Assembly: GCA_934573935.1 (NCBI GenBank)
Contig: CAKTMO010000017.1
Coordinates: 1-38,195 of the forward strand
Direction: 5' to 3'
Source of the DNA: an uncultured Oscillospiraceae bacterium
GTDB lineage: Bacteria; Bacillota; Clostridia; Oscillospirales; Oscillospiraceae
Length of the DNA stretch: 38,195 bases
Part shown: positions 13,957 through 21,574 of the stretch, piece by piece
How positions within the stretch are numbered: the first letter of the stretch is position 1
Layout: the number at the start of each line of letters is the position of its first letter
Translations under genes and position numbers: made by a program
Notes under the pieces: generated by a model
What the model was told of the DNA's origin: nothing
Databases searched by the model: none
The model's input: the letters and a program-made list of their open reading frames with translations, nothing else

Positions 13957-15252
13957 ATGTACAAGAATACAAAACGCTATGCGCTGACCAACGCTGTCAT
14001 TTTAGATGGTACACGGGATATGACGCCCCAGACGGGGAAGACTGTTTATATCAGCGGCGACAGGATCGTAGACATTGGCGATGACGGTCAGATCGCCGCG
14101 GGCTATGAGCGGGTGGACCTGGGCGGGAAATATCTGCTGCCGGGGCTGATCAACCTGCATGTGCATCTGCCTGCCTCCGGAAAACCCAGAAAAAAGCCCT
14201 CTGATCCGAAAAAGCTGGTGCAGCTGATCACCTCCAACGGCGTTATGCGCAGCATCGGCGTGAAGCTGTGCGAGAGCTATGCCAGGACAGAACTGCTCAG
14301 TGGCGTCACGACCATTCGCACCGTGGGCGGTGTGGCGGATTTTGACACGCTCATTCGGGATCGGGCGGCGGAGGGTAGGATCCTGTCTCCCCGCGTAGTG
14401 GCCTCCAACATGGCGGTGTCCGTGCCTGGCGGGCATATGGCCGGTTCGCTGGCCTATGAGGCGAGAACACCGGAGGAAGCCGCCGCCTATGTGACCACCA
14501 TTGCGGCGGAAAAGCCGGATCTCATCAAGCTGATGATCACCGGCGGCGTTATGGATGCCGAGGTGGTGGGGGAGCCCGGCGTGCTGCGGATGCAGCCAGA
14601 GCTGGTAAAGGCCGCCTGTGACCGTGCCCATGCTTTGGGCATGAAGGTGGCGGCCCACGTGGAAAGTCCCGAGGGCGTTCGGGTGGCGCTGGAAAACGGC
14701 GTGGACTCCATCGAGCACGGCGCAAAGCCGGATGAGGAGATCCTGCGTCTCTTCAAGGAGCGCGGTGCGTTTCAGGTGTCCACCATCTCTCCGGCGGTGC
14801 CCTATGCGCTATTCGACCGCAGTGTCTCCAGCGCCACCTATGAGCAGCAGGAAAACGGCAAGGTAGTGTTTGAGGGCATTGTAGCGCTGACAAAAGCCTG
14901 TCTGGAAAATGACATCCCCGTGGGGCTGGGCACCGACACCGGATGCCCCTTCATCACCCACTATGATATGTGGCGCGAGCTGTGCTATTTTGTGAAATTC
15001 TGCGGCGTGACGCCGGCCTTTGCCCTGTACAGCGCCACGCTGCTGAATGCCCAACTGGCAGGCGTCGGCCACCTGACCGGCTCTATCGAGAAGGGAAAGG
15101 CCGCCGATCTCATCGTCTGTGCCGCCGACCCCCTGGAGGATCTGACGGCCCTGCGGCAGCTGGATATGGTCATCAAGGACGGCTGGCGCATCGACCATCC
15201 GGCGGTGAAAAAGATGCCGCAGGTGGAGCGGGAGCTGGATGAATTCCTGTGA
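13957..15252 (+). CDS. Amidohydrolase family protein (imidazolonepropionase/prolidase-like)
   Basis: A 431-residue metal-dependent hydrolase of the amidohydrolase superfamily. The first metal-binding HxH is His68/His70 in GLINLHVHLP; Lys190 in DLIKLMITGG, probably the bridging lysine, is followed by the histidines in AAHVES (about 234) and IEHGAK (about 253), and the catalytic Asp in GTDTG (about 326). The N-terminal beta-sandwich (VYISGDRIVDIG) and C-terminal GSIEKGKAADLIVCAADPLEDL are typical of the imidazolonepropionase-like/Xaa-Pro dipeptidase branch. Its substrate cannot be assigned, and there are no hut genes nearby. GGGAGGAG precedes the ATG. Single-gene unit. Confidence 0.9.
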   Translation: MYKNTKRYALTNAVILDGTRDMTPQTGKTVYISGDRIVDIGDDGQIAAGYERVDLGGKYLLPGLINLHVHLPASGKPRKKPSDPKKLVQLITSNGVMRSIGVKLCESYARTELLSGVTTIRTVGGVADFDTLIRDRAAEGRILSPRVVASNMAVSVPGGHMAGSLAYEARTPEEAAAYVTTIAAEKPDLIKLMITGGVMDAEVVGEPGVLRMQPELVKAACDRAHALGMKVAAHVESPEGVRVALENGVDSIEHGAKPDEEILRLFKERGAFQVSTISPAVPYALFDRSVSSATYEQQENGKVVFEGIVALTKACLENDIPVGLGTDTGCPFITHYDMWRELCYFVKFCGVTPAFALYSATLLNAQLAGVGHLTGSIEKGKAADLIVCAADPLEDLTALRQLDMVIKDGWRIDHPAVKKMPQVERELDEFL

Positions 15253-15274
15253 GAACCTTTTTCACAATTCGGTG

Positions 15275-15303
15275 TTGAAAAACGTAAACTTTTGGGGTAT
15301 ACT
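15275..15303 (+). promoter_or_regulatory. Promoter of the DUF1858 gene
   Basis: TTGAAA (15275-15280), 17-nt spacer, TATACT (15298-15303); start near 15310. Confidence 0.65.
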
Positions 15304-15332
15304 ATCCTCAAATACACATGGAGGTCACTATT

Positions 15333-15542
15333 ATGATCGAAATTACCAAAGATACCATTATCGGTGATATTCTGGATATCGCGCCCCAGACGGCGCCGAT
15401 CTTCCTGTCCATCGGTATGCATTGCCTGGGCTGCCCCTCTTCCCGCGGTGAGACGGTGGAAGAGGCCTGCGCCGTCCACGGTGTGGACGTGGACAAGCTG
15501 CTGGCTGTGGTCAACGAGGTCGCCAACAACAAGGCGGAGTAA
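15333..15542 (+). CDS. DUF1858 domain protein (hybrid-cluster-protein-associated redox disulfide)
   Basis: A 69-residue protein covering the entire DUF1858 domain: ITKDTIIGDILDIAPQTAPIFLSIGMHCLGCPSSRGETVEEACAVHG, with the CxxC of HCLGC that names the family's redox-disulfide group. Members often accompany hybrid cluster protein or occur alone; the function is unsettled, and no such partner is visible here. The ATG at 15333 is correct because GAGG lies at 15321-15324; the in-frame ATG at 15318 is upstream of that site. It has its own promoter and a strong hairpin after the stop. Confidence 0.9.
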   Translation: MIEITKDTIIGDILDIAPQTAPIFLSIGMHCLGCPSSRGETVEEACAVHGVDVDKLLAVVNEVANNKAE

Positions 15543-15554
15543 CGGAACGAATGC

Positions 15555-15588
15555 GATAAACGCATACGGCATGCCGTATGCGTTTTAT
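15555..15588 (+). terminator. Intrinsic terminator after the DUF1858 gene, abutting trmK
   Basis: AAACGCATACGGC (15558-15570), AT, GCCGTATGCGTTT (15573-15585), followed by TATCC. A perfect 13-bp stem. Its 3' end is only about 16 nt before the trmK start. Confidence 0.75.
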
Positions 15589-15601
15589 CCTGTTTATTAC
15601 G

Positions 15602-16291
15602 ATGAAAGAACTGATGTTACAGCCCCGTCTGCAGCTGCTGGCGGATATGGTGCCCCCCAGTGCCCGATTGGCTGACGTGGGAACCGATCACGGCTATCTG
15701 CCGGTCTGGCTGCTGCAAAATAAGCGGATCAAGAGCGCCATCGCATCGGATATCGTGCAGGGGCCGCTGAACCATGCGCGGCAGACGGCGGCGGAATACG
15801 GCGTGGCCGGTATTGATTTCCGCCTCTGCCCAGGTCTGGACGCCATCGCACCGGAGGAAGCGGATACGGTGGTCATTGCCGGTATGGGCGGCGAAACGAT
15901 CCAGGCGGTCCTCTCCGCTGCGCCGTGGACGGCGGCAGGGGAGCATCTGCTGCTGCTTCAACCTATGACAAAGACGGAATACCTGCGAAAATGGCTGGTT
16001 GACAATGGATATACCTTTACACAAGAGCGGCTGGTTTTTGATAAAGAACACCTCTATCCGGTGTTTGCGGTGCGCGGCGGTAAGCAGCCGCCTTTGACGG
16101 CAGCGCAAGAGTACGGCGGCGTACTGCTGGACGGCGATCCGCTGTATGGGACTTATCTGGACGAACGGATCGGAAAGTTGGAAAAGGCCATAGAGGGATT
16201 GCGCCGTTCTGTAAGCAGCGGCAATGCTGTAAAGGTAAAATATTTGACAGAAATATGCCGTGTTTTGAAGGAAAAGAGGGATGCGATTTGA
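15602..16291 (+). CDS. trmK: tRNA (adenine(22)-N(1))-methyltransferase TrmK
   Basis: SAM-dependent enzyme that methylates N1 of A22 in tRNA (YqfN in Bacillus). The 229-residue protein has the class I methyltransferase motif ADVGTDHGYLPVWLL (24-38), the acidic strand end SAIASDI (45-51), and motif IV as VVIAGMGGETI (90-100), then LLLLQPMTKTEYLRKWLVDNGY, all typical of TrmK. I chose the ATG at 15602 because MKELMLQPRLQLLADMV matches the family N-terminus; it lacks a clear ribosome site, and the alternative at 15614 is no better. First gene of trmK-nif3-yebC. No promoter was seen between the upstream hairpin and this start. Confidence 0.92.
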   Translation: MKELMLQPRLQLLADMVPPSARLADVGTDHGYLPVWLLQNKRIKSAIASDIVQGPLNHARQTAAEYGVAGIDFRLCPGLDAIAPEEADTVVIAGMGGETIQAVLSAAPWTAAGEHLLLLQPMTKTEYLRKWLVDNGYTFTQERLVFDKEHLYPVFAVRGGKQPPLTAAQEYGGVLLDGDPLYGTYLDERIGKLEKAIEGLRRSVSSGNAVKVKYLTEICRVLKEKRDAI

Positions 16292-17076
16292 CCCGTGTTG
16301 CCGATATCGAACGGTTCCTATACGACTGGGTGCCCCGCGACCTGGCGATGGAGTGGGATAATGTAGGTCTGCTGGTGGGCGATGCCGCGGCTGAGGTACA
16401 TAAGGTGCTGGTGGCGCTGGATGTGACGGAGGCGGTGGCGGCAGAGGCGGTCGATAGGGGCGCGGAGCTGATCGTGGCCCACCATCCGCTGATGAACTGC
16501 GCCTGGCACAAGGTACAGCACGTGACCGCCGGTGACGCACAGGGAAGGATCATTACCACGCTGCTGAAAAACGGCGTATCCGCCATCTGCATGCATACCA
16601 ATCTGGACGCGGCACAGGGCGGCGTCAACGATGCCTTAGCGGAAAAATTGGGCCTGAATGGGACAAAACCCCTGACAGATGAAAAAATTGGCCGCGTAGG
16701 CGCGCTAAAATGTGAAAAACCTCTTGTGGAGTTCCTACAGGATGTGATAAAATATTTAGGATGCAATGGTTTGCGCTATGTGGACGGCGGCAAAGCGGTG
16801 CACCGCGTGGCGGTGGGCGGCGGCGCCTGCGGCGACTATATCGGTCAAGCCATTGCGCTGGGCTGCGACACCTTTGTGACCTCGGACCTGAGTTATCATG
16901 AGTTCCTGGACACGAAGGGGCTGAACCTGATCGACGCGGGGCATTTTCCCACAGAGAATGTGGTGTGCCCTGTGCTGGCGGAGCGCCTGCGGGCGGCTTT
17001 TCCGCAGCTATCGGTGGCGCTGTCAGCCGCCCATGACCGTGAGATCATACAATATTGCATAAAGAAGGAGAAGTAA
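16288..17076 (+). CDS. Nif3-like dinuclear metal-centre hexameric protein
   Basis: A 262-residue member of the Nif3/DUF34 family (YqfO in Bacillus), a conserved toroidal metal protein often encoded next to trmK and whose cellular role is unresolved. EWDNVGLLVGD (22-32), ELIVAHHPL with metal-ligand histidines, ICMHTNLDAAQGGVNDALAEKLGL and the C-terminal DAGHFPTENVV with its His/Glu ligands are all present. It lacks the insert domain of the longer 370-residue forms. I prefer the TTG start at 16288 (TTGA overlap with trmK, GAGGG 7 nt before, family-like N-terminus) over the ATG at 16255. It could be extended by 11 residues if that ATG is used. Confidence 0.9.
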   Translation: MTRVADIERFLYDWVPRDLAMEWDNVGLLVGDAAAEVHKVLVALDVTEAVAAEAVDRGAELIVAHHPLMNCAWHKVQHVTAGDAQGRIITTLLKNGVSAICMHTNLDAAQGGVNDALAEKLGLNGTKPLTDEKIGRVGALKCEKPLVEFLQDVIKYLGCNGLRYVDGGKAVHRVAVGGGACGDYIGQAIALGCDTFVTSDLSYHEFLDTKGLNLIDAGHFPTENVVCPVLAERLRAAFPQLSVALSAAHDREIIQYCIKKEK

Positions 17077-17079
17077 ACT

Positions 17080-17814
17080 ATGTCCGGACATTCCAAATGG
17101 CACAATATCCAAAAGACCAAGGGCGCGGCTGACGCCAAGCGCAGCGCGGCGTTTACCAAGATCGCCAAGGAGATCATCGTAGCCGTCAAGCAGGGCGGCA
17201 GCGGCGACCCCAACAATAACTCCCGTCTGGCTACCGTGGTGGCCAAGGCCAAGGCGGCCAACATGCCCAACGACAATATCAAGCGCACCATCGACAAGGC
17301 ACTGGGTGCAGGCAATACCGATAACTACGAGTCCGTTACCTACGAGGGCTATGGTCCCTGTGGCGTGGCCGTCATCGTGGAAGCGTTGACCGACAACCGC
17401 CAGCGCACCGCACCTGAGATCCGCCATTATTTCGATAAGTTCGGCAAGGGCATGGGCGCCCAGGGCTGCGTCAGCTGGTCTTTCGACCGCAAGGGCGTCA
17501 TTGTTATCAATAACGAGGACGAGGAGCTGGACGAGGAAGCCGTCATGATGGACGCGCTGGATGCCGGCGCTGAGGATGTGGAGGCCGATGGCCCTGTGTT
17601 CGAGGTCACCACCGATCCCGACAGCTTCAACGACGTTGTCAAGGCGCTGGAGGAGAAGGGCTATTCCTTCGAGAGCGCCGAGATCGAGATGGTTCCCCAG
17701 AATTACATTACCATGACCAGCGAGGACGATGTCCGCAGCATGACCAAACTTCTGGATATGCTGGATGACAATGAGGACGTGCAGAACGTCTGGCATAACT
17801 GGCAGCAGGATTGA
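17080..17814 (+). CDS. YebC/PmpR family protein
   Basis: A 244-residue member of the YebC/PmpR/TACO1 family, with the invariant start MSGHSKWHNIQKTKGAADAKR, then DNIKRTIDKALG and ALTDNRQRTAPEIRHYF. Members were long listed as transcriptional regulators; later work on the family points to a role in translation, where they help ribosomes at difficult proline stretches. The length is normal. AAGGAG lies 8 nt before the ATG, only 3 nt after nif3. It is the last gene of the unit; no clear T-tailed terminator follows, only the nested inverted repeats at 17855-17911. Confidence 0.95.
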   Translation: MSGHSKWHNIQKTKGAADAKRSAAFTKIAKEIIVAVKQGGSGDPNNNSRLATVVAKAKAANMPNDNIKRTIDKALGAGNTDNYESVTYEGYGPCGVAVIVEALTDNRQRTAPEIRHYFDKFGKGMGAQGCVSWSFDRKGVIVINNEDEELDEEAVMMDALDAGAEDVEADGPVFEVTTDPDSFNDVVKALEEKGYSFESAEIEMVPQNYITMTSEDDVRSMTKLLDMLDDNEDVQNVWHNWQQD

Positions 17815-17854
17815 TTGAACTTTTTCTGTGGAAAAGAAGCTGATTTTCAGCAAA

Positions 17855-17911
17855 ACAGCGCAATTTCAGAACTGAAATTTTCGTGGCTGCGAAATACATC
17901 GATTGCGCTGT
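17855..17911. repeat. Nested inverted repeats (cruciform-like) between yebC and the integrase stub
   Basis: ACAGCGCAAT (17855-17864) pairs with ATTGCGCTGT (17902-17911). Inside lie TTTCAG-AA-CTGAAA and a second, weaker ATTTTCG/CGAAAT stem, so the folded strand would be a three-way junction. There is no T tract. The function is unknown. Confidence 0.6.
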
Positions 17912-17957
17912 GATATACATTCCCCTTTGATTGCGACATACCAAAGGAGGAAATGAC

Positions 17958-18167
17958 ATGAAAATCAGCGCCGCTATCAGAGAATATTTGATTGAGATTG
18001 AGGTTAGGAAGTATACCCCGAAGACCATTCGCGGGTATCGGAATAGCCTCAATCTCTTTTTGCGTTTTTGTGAGCAGGAGGCGCACATCCAAGAGGTGTT
18101 GATTGTCTACGCTCTTCAACGTCTCTATGAAGGCACCAATGGGATGAAAAAACACCAACAATTATAA
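17958..18167 (+). pseudogene. Tyrosine recombinase/integrase, N-terminal stub
   Basis: A 69-codon frame with a perfect AAAGGAGG site. Residues 1-47 (ISAAIREYLIEIEVRKY, TPKTIRGYRNSLNLFLRFCEQ) match the N-terminal SAM-like core-binding domain of phage/ICE tyrosine recombinases. After about IQEV the sequence no longer resembles an integrase and ends at 18167, so the catalytic domain (Arg...HxxR...Tyr) is missing: it is a deletion remnant, non-functional as a recombinase. It is the left marker of a decayed island that ends at tRNA-Ala. Whether a short protein is still made is unknown. Confidence 0.75.
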
Positions 18168-18206
18168 AAGAAACATCCACCCAATTATCGGGTGGATGCT
18201 TCTTTT
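18166..18206. terminator. Bidirectional terminator between the integrase stub and the permease
   Basis: AAAAGAAACATCCACCC (18166-18182) pairs with GGGTGGATGCTTCTTTT (18190-18206) around AATTATC, with one A/C mismatch. There is a T tract on the plus strand and, by symmetry, on the minus strand, so it can serve the convergent permease gene too. Confidence 0.8.
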
Positions 18207-18218
18207 AAGACCACAATG

Positions 18219-19322
18219 TTATTGCATCCAGAGCATCATCGCTGCCAGCAGTATGGCAAGGAAGCTGAAGCTGATCACTGAAAACAGGGCCATGAACCGT
18301 CCTGTCTGTCCTTTGATATGCTTTGCATACTCGCGGAAGGTGATCAGGCTGGCCAGCGATGCCACCAGCGTCCCCGCTCCGCCGATGTTCACGCCCACCA
18401 GCAGCCCGCGATAGTCGTCGGTGAACCGGCTCAGGAGAATGGCCGCGGGTACGTTGCTGATGACCTGGCTGGTCAGTGCCGCCACCGGCATGACCCCGTG
18501 GGCCAACATCTGCCGGAATAGCTCTCGCACCGGTCCGATTCGGGCCATGTTGCCTGAAAAGGTGAAGAACGCCGCGAATGTCACCAACAGCCCCCAGTCT
18601 ACGTCAAGCAGCGCACGCCGATTCAGTACCAGCAGCGCCGCAACAATGACGATCAGTCCCAGCTGGTAGGGGATACCCCGCAGTACCATAGCCACCGCTA
18701 CGCAGAACAGTGCACTGTATACCGCAGTCAGGCGCTTGTCTGGCGACGTTTCCTGCTGGGGCACGGTCAGCCTTTCGCGGGGCAGGAACAGGCAGCATAA
18801 CAGGATCAGCACAGTGGACAGCAGGAATGGCGGCAGCATAATGGACAGAAACTCACTGTTAGGGATGTTGTAGTGATTGAACAGGTATAGATTCTGGGGA
18901 TTGCCGAAGGGCGTCAGCATACCGCCCAGGTTAGCGGCACAGTTTTGCAGGATGAACGTCAGCGCCGTCCATTTTGTTTGGCCGGTACGTTCCAGTACGA
19001 ACCAGCTAAGGGGCAGGAACGTCAGCAGCGCCGTGTCGTTGGTCAGCAGCATGGAACCCACCAGCGTGATGCCAACCAGCGCCGTTACCACGCTGCGGGT
19101 GGTGTGGAATACATGCACAAGCTTCTGCGCCAGCAGAGGAAACAGCCCCACACTCCGCAGAGCGCTCACTACTGCCAGTACGCACAGCAGGCAGGACAGC
19201 GTTTTGACATCGTAATAGCCCCAATAGGCCCCATCTGGCGGCACGAACACCGCCGTTACCGCCGCGGCCAACACCGCGATCACCGGCATAGCATTGGCCT
19301 TGCACCATTGTAACGATTTCAT
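18219..19322 (-). CDS. SLC13/ArsB-like anion permease
   Basis: A 367-residue membrane protein of the ion-transporter superfamily that includes SLC13, CitM and ArsB. About ten hydrophobic segments are visible. The two pseudo-symmetric hairpin motifs are present: SMLLTNDTALLTFLPLS and NLGGMLTPFGNPQNLYLF in the first half, and TSQVISNVPAAILLS with GVNIGGAGTLVASLAS in the second. Candidate substrates are di- or tricarboxylates, sulfate or arsenite; sequence alone does not decide, and no ars or citrate genes are near. The ATG at 19322 has GAGG upstream. It is flanked on both sides by mobile-element remnants, so it may be former cargo. Confidence 0.87.
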   Translation of the reverse strand: MKSLQWCKANAMPVIAVLAAAVTAVFVPPDGAYWGYYDVKTLSCLLCVLAVVSALRSVGLFPLLAQKLVHVFHTTRSVVTALVGITLVGSMLLTNDTALLTFLPLSWFVLERTGQTKWTALTFILQNCAANLGGMLTPFGNPQNLYLFNHYNIPNSEFLSIMLPPFLLSTVLILLCCLFLPRERLTVPQQETSPDKRLTAVYSALFCVAVAMVLRGIPYQLGLIVIVAALLVLNRRALLDVDWGLLVTFAAFFTFSGNMARIGPVRELFRQMLAHGVMPVAALTSQVISNVPAAILLSRFTDDYRGLLVGVNIGGAGTLVASLASLITFREYAKHIKGQTGRFMALFSVISFSFLAILLAAMMLWMQ

Positions 19323-19483
19323 AGATACCTCGTATACTCCCAGAAGGGCATAAAAATTTAACGGCTGTTACATTAGCACAAATTTCGTCAAAATGCAAGG
19401 GCGGAAAAGGCAAAACGAGTATATTTCAGTGCGCCCCGTAAGGGGGGGAAGTAGTGCGTATTTAAGAGAGCTGTCGCCCTTGA

Positions 19484-20854
19484 ATGGCTGTGTCCTTTGT
19501 GGAGTACGACTATGTTGGAAGTTGGAATAATTCCGCCGTCACAAGGGAGAACCGCAGCGGGGGCCAAAAGCTGCTGGACGCCCTGAAAGCCTTTATCGCA
19601 AAGGTGAAGTCCCTGTTTCGCAGCAAGGCAGCACAGGACAGGGCCGCACAGGATGCCTACGGCAAGAGCATGGCCGAACTGGAACAGTGTGTAGCGCTGT
19701 GGCAGAAAGCCTATGACGCGGCGGGAAAACAGGCCCAGAAAGCAAAAACCGCCGCCCGCGAGGGCGACGGTGAGGGGCGGTATCAGAACAAGTACGATAC
19801 TGCAAACAGGCCGTTTGTAGTGGTCGAGACAGATATTCTGGATGGCGTGAAACCGTCCGAATGGGTCGCAACTGTTAAGAAAAACCTTGCCGCGAAATTC
19901 CCTGATGGCGTTCATGTTGGCAGCAACGATATAAAGATCAATCGGCAAACACGTCAAGAAATGACCTTTTCGGAGTATACCAAATGGCTGTCCCGAAACG
20001 ATAAGACGGCCTATGCCGATAAGTTCCGAGCAACAGATTATGCTGATGAAATTATTCTGGCGTCGAGGGGATATATCAATGAAGGGTTGAAACACGCCAG
20101 AAAGGATAACATCCGGGACTTTGCACGCGGGACTGTGCTTCTTCGGATCGGGCAAAATGACTATCAGGCAGATGTTGTTGTCGGAAGCAAAAAAAGCGGC
20201 GATTTACTTCTGTATGATGTCGTTAATATGCAGGAAACTGCAATTAACGAAAAAAAGAAGCGCATCGTACCGCCCATCCAGCCGGAGGGCAGTAGAAGTG
20301 ATGCGCTTCACAATAACAGTATATCCACTTCCAGCGAAAAAGTCAACGGAAAATTTCAGCTGAAATCCGCCACGGAGCTGGAGCGGGAAGTGCGGGAGCT
20401 GAAGAAGGAGCGGCGGGCGCTGGAGAACCGGAATAAGGTGCTGACGGAGCGCGTGGCCAAGTGGCGCGGGGAACTGCGGCGCACCGAGACGCCCAGCGTG
20501 CGAGCGAGCGACGTGAAGAAGCTGGGGCGGCAGTTCCTATCTGACTACGGCAGCAGCACCGACTACCGCGCCATTGAGGGCGACATAACGGCGCTGGGCA
20601 AGGCGCTGATGGCCGACGACGTATCCATGGAGACCCTGCGGCCCCACGCCCGTGCGGCGGCGGAGAAGATCATCGACGGGGTGCTGGTGCAGGCGGAGAG
20701 CGGCGGGGAGCTGTTGGCTATCCGCGACCACCTGAAAAACGTCACGCTGCGGGCGGTCCATTTACATATCCAACAAAATTTTCGCACGTTTCTCGTCTGC
20801 TTTTCAATCATCCACAGGCACTTGGCGGGTAAATTATACCTTACGCAAAAGTAA
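19484..20854 (+). pseudogene. Fragment of a large mobile-element protein with an LPD3-like domain
   Basis: A 456-codon frame. A stop lies directly upstream, and it looks like an internal piece of a much longer polyvalent protein. Residues about 110-255 (VVETDILDGVKPSEWVATVKKNL, NDIKINRQTRQEMTFSEYTKWL, ADEIILASRGYINEGLKHARKDNI, DFARGTVLLRIGQNDYQADVVVG) resemble the LPD3 domain of large polyvalent proteins found in phages and conjugative elements. A coiled coil follows (LEREVRELKKERRALENRNKVL, about 295-330). The last 30 residues look foreign to the coiled-coil part and probably follow a deletion joint. No good ribosome site precedes 19484. Its former partners are gone. Confidence 0.6.
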
Positions 20855-20861
20855 GCATATG

Positions 20862-20899
20862 CAAAAAGTTCCGTATTCTACCGAATACAGAACTTTTTG
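20862..20899. terminator. Terminator downstream of tRNA-Ala
   Basis: CAAAAAGTTC-C-GTATTC (20862-20878), loop TACC, GAATAC-A-GAACTTTTTG (20883-20899). On the minus strand it ends with a T tract 8 nt after the tRNA 3' end. Confidence 0.8.
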
Positions 20900-20907
20900 T
20901 ACACTCT

Positions 20908-20983
<76 letters not shown>

Positions 20984-21016
20984 ATATTTTGTTGTGTCAA
21001 CGCTGCCGACTTGCTT

Positions 21017-21045
21017 AATATAGCAGAAGGAAGACAAAATGTCAA
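21017..21045 (-). promoter_or_regulatory. Promoter of tRNA-Ala
   Basis: On the minus strand TTGACA (complement of 21040-21045), 17-nt spacer, TATATT (complement of 21017-21022), about 34 nt upstream of the mature tRNA. Confidence 0.75.
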
Positions 21046-21107
21046 CCCTATTTTTCAAAAATCTCCAAAAAATTTTTCTTTTCCGGAGACCAGGCAAAGC
21101 TTGCGCC

Positions 21108-21136
21108 TTGCGGCGAGGGGAGAACTGTGGTATACT
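21108..21136 (+). promoter_or_regulatory. Promoter of the mini-RNase III-rqcH unit
   Basis: TTGCGG (21108-21113), 17-nt spacer, TATACT (21131-21136) with an extended -10 TGG. Confidence 0.6.
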
Positions 21137-21169
21137 AAGCCCGAATTCAGTGAAGGAACAGGAAGGGCT

Positions 21170-21571
21170 ATGACAGATTATTTTACCATACAGCTGCCCG
21201 ACGACCAGATCAGAGCCATCAGCAGCATCGGTCTGGCGCACATTGGAGACGGCGTATATGAGCTGCTGGTGCGGACATGGCTGTGCGCGCACGGAAAGGC
21301 TACCGGAAAGGGACTGCATCGCGCCACCATTGAGCTGGTATGCGCCCCGCGGCAGGCAGAGCTCAGCGAGAAGATCCTGCCACTGCTGACGGAGGAAGAG
21401 CACGCCGTGTTCAGGCGTGGCCGCAATGCCAATGTACATTCGATCCCCCAGCATGCCAGCCGTGCGCAGTATCAGCAGGCCACAGCGCTGGAAGCACTGC
21501 TGGGCTGGCTGTACCTGAAGGGGCGGCGGTCGCGGGTCAACGAGCTGTTCAATCTCATGATGGAGGAATAA
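21170..21571 (+). CDS. mrnC: Mini-ribonuclease III
   Basis: A 133-residue RNase III catalytic domain with no double-stranded-RNA-binding domain, as in Mini-III, which matures the ends of 23S rRNA in Firmicutes. The signature IGDGVYELLVRTWL holds Asp27 and Glu31 in the place of the metal-binding residues, and ATALEALLGWLYLKG supplies the later acidic ligand; VHSIPQHASRAQYQ matches the family. The ATG at 21170 has AGGAAGGG and gives the normal length; longer frames run through the tRNA promoter and were rejected. It is followed 3 nt later by rqcH, so the two are co-transcribed. Confidence 0.93.
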   Translation: MTDYFTIQLPDDQIRAISSIGLAHIGDGVYELLVRTWLCAHGKATGKGLHRATIELVCAPRQAELSEKILPLLTEEEHAVFRRGRNANVHSIPQHASRAQYQQATALEALLGWLYLKGRRSRVNELFNLMMEE

Positions 21572-21574
21572 ACC

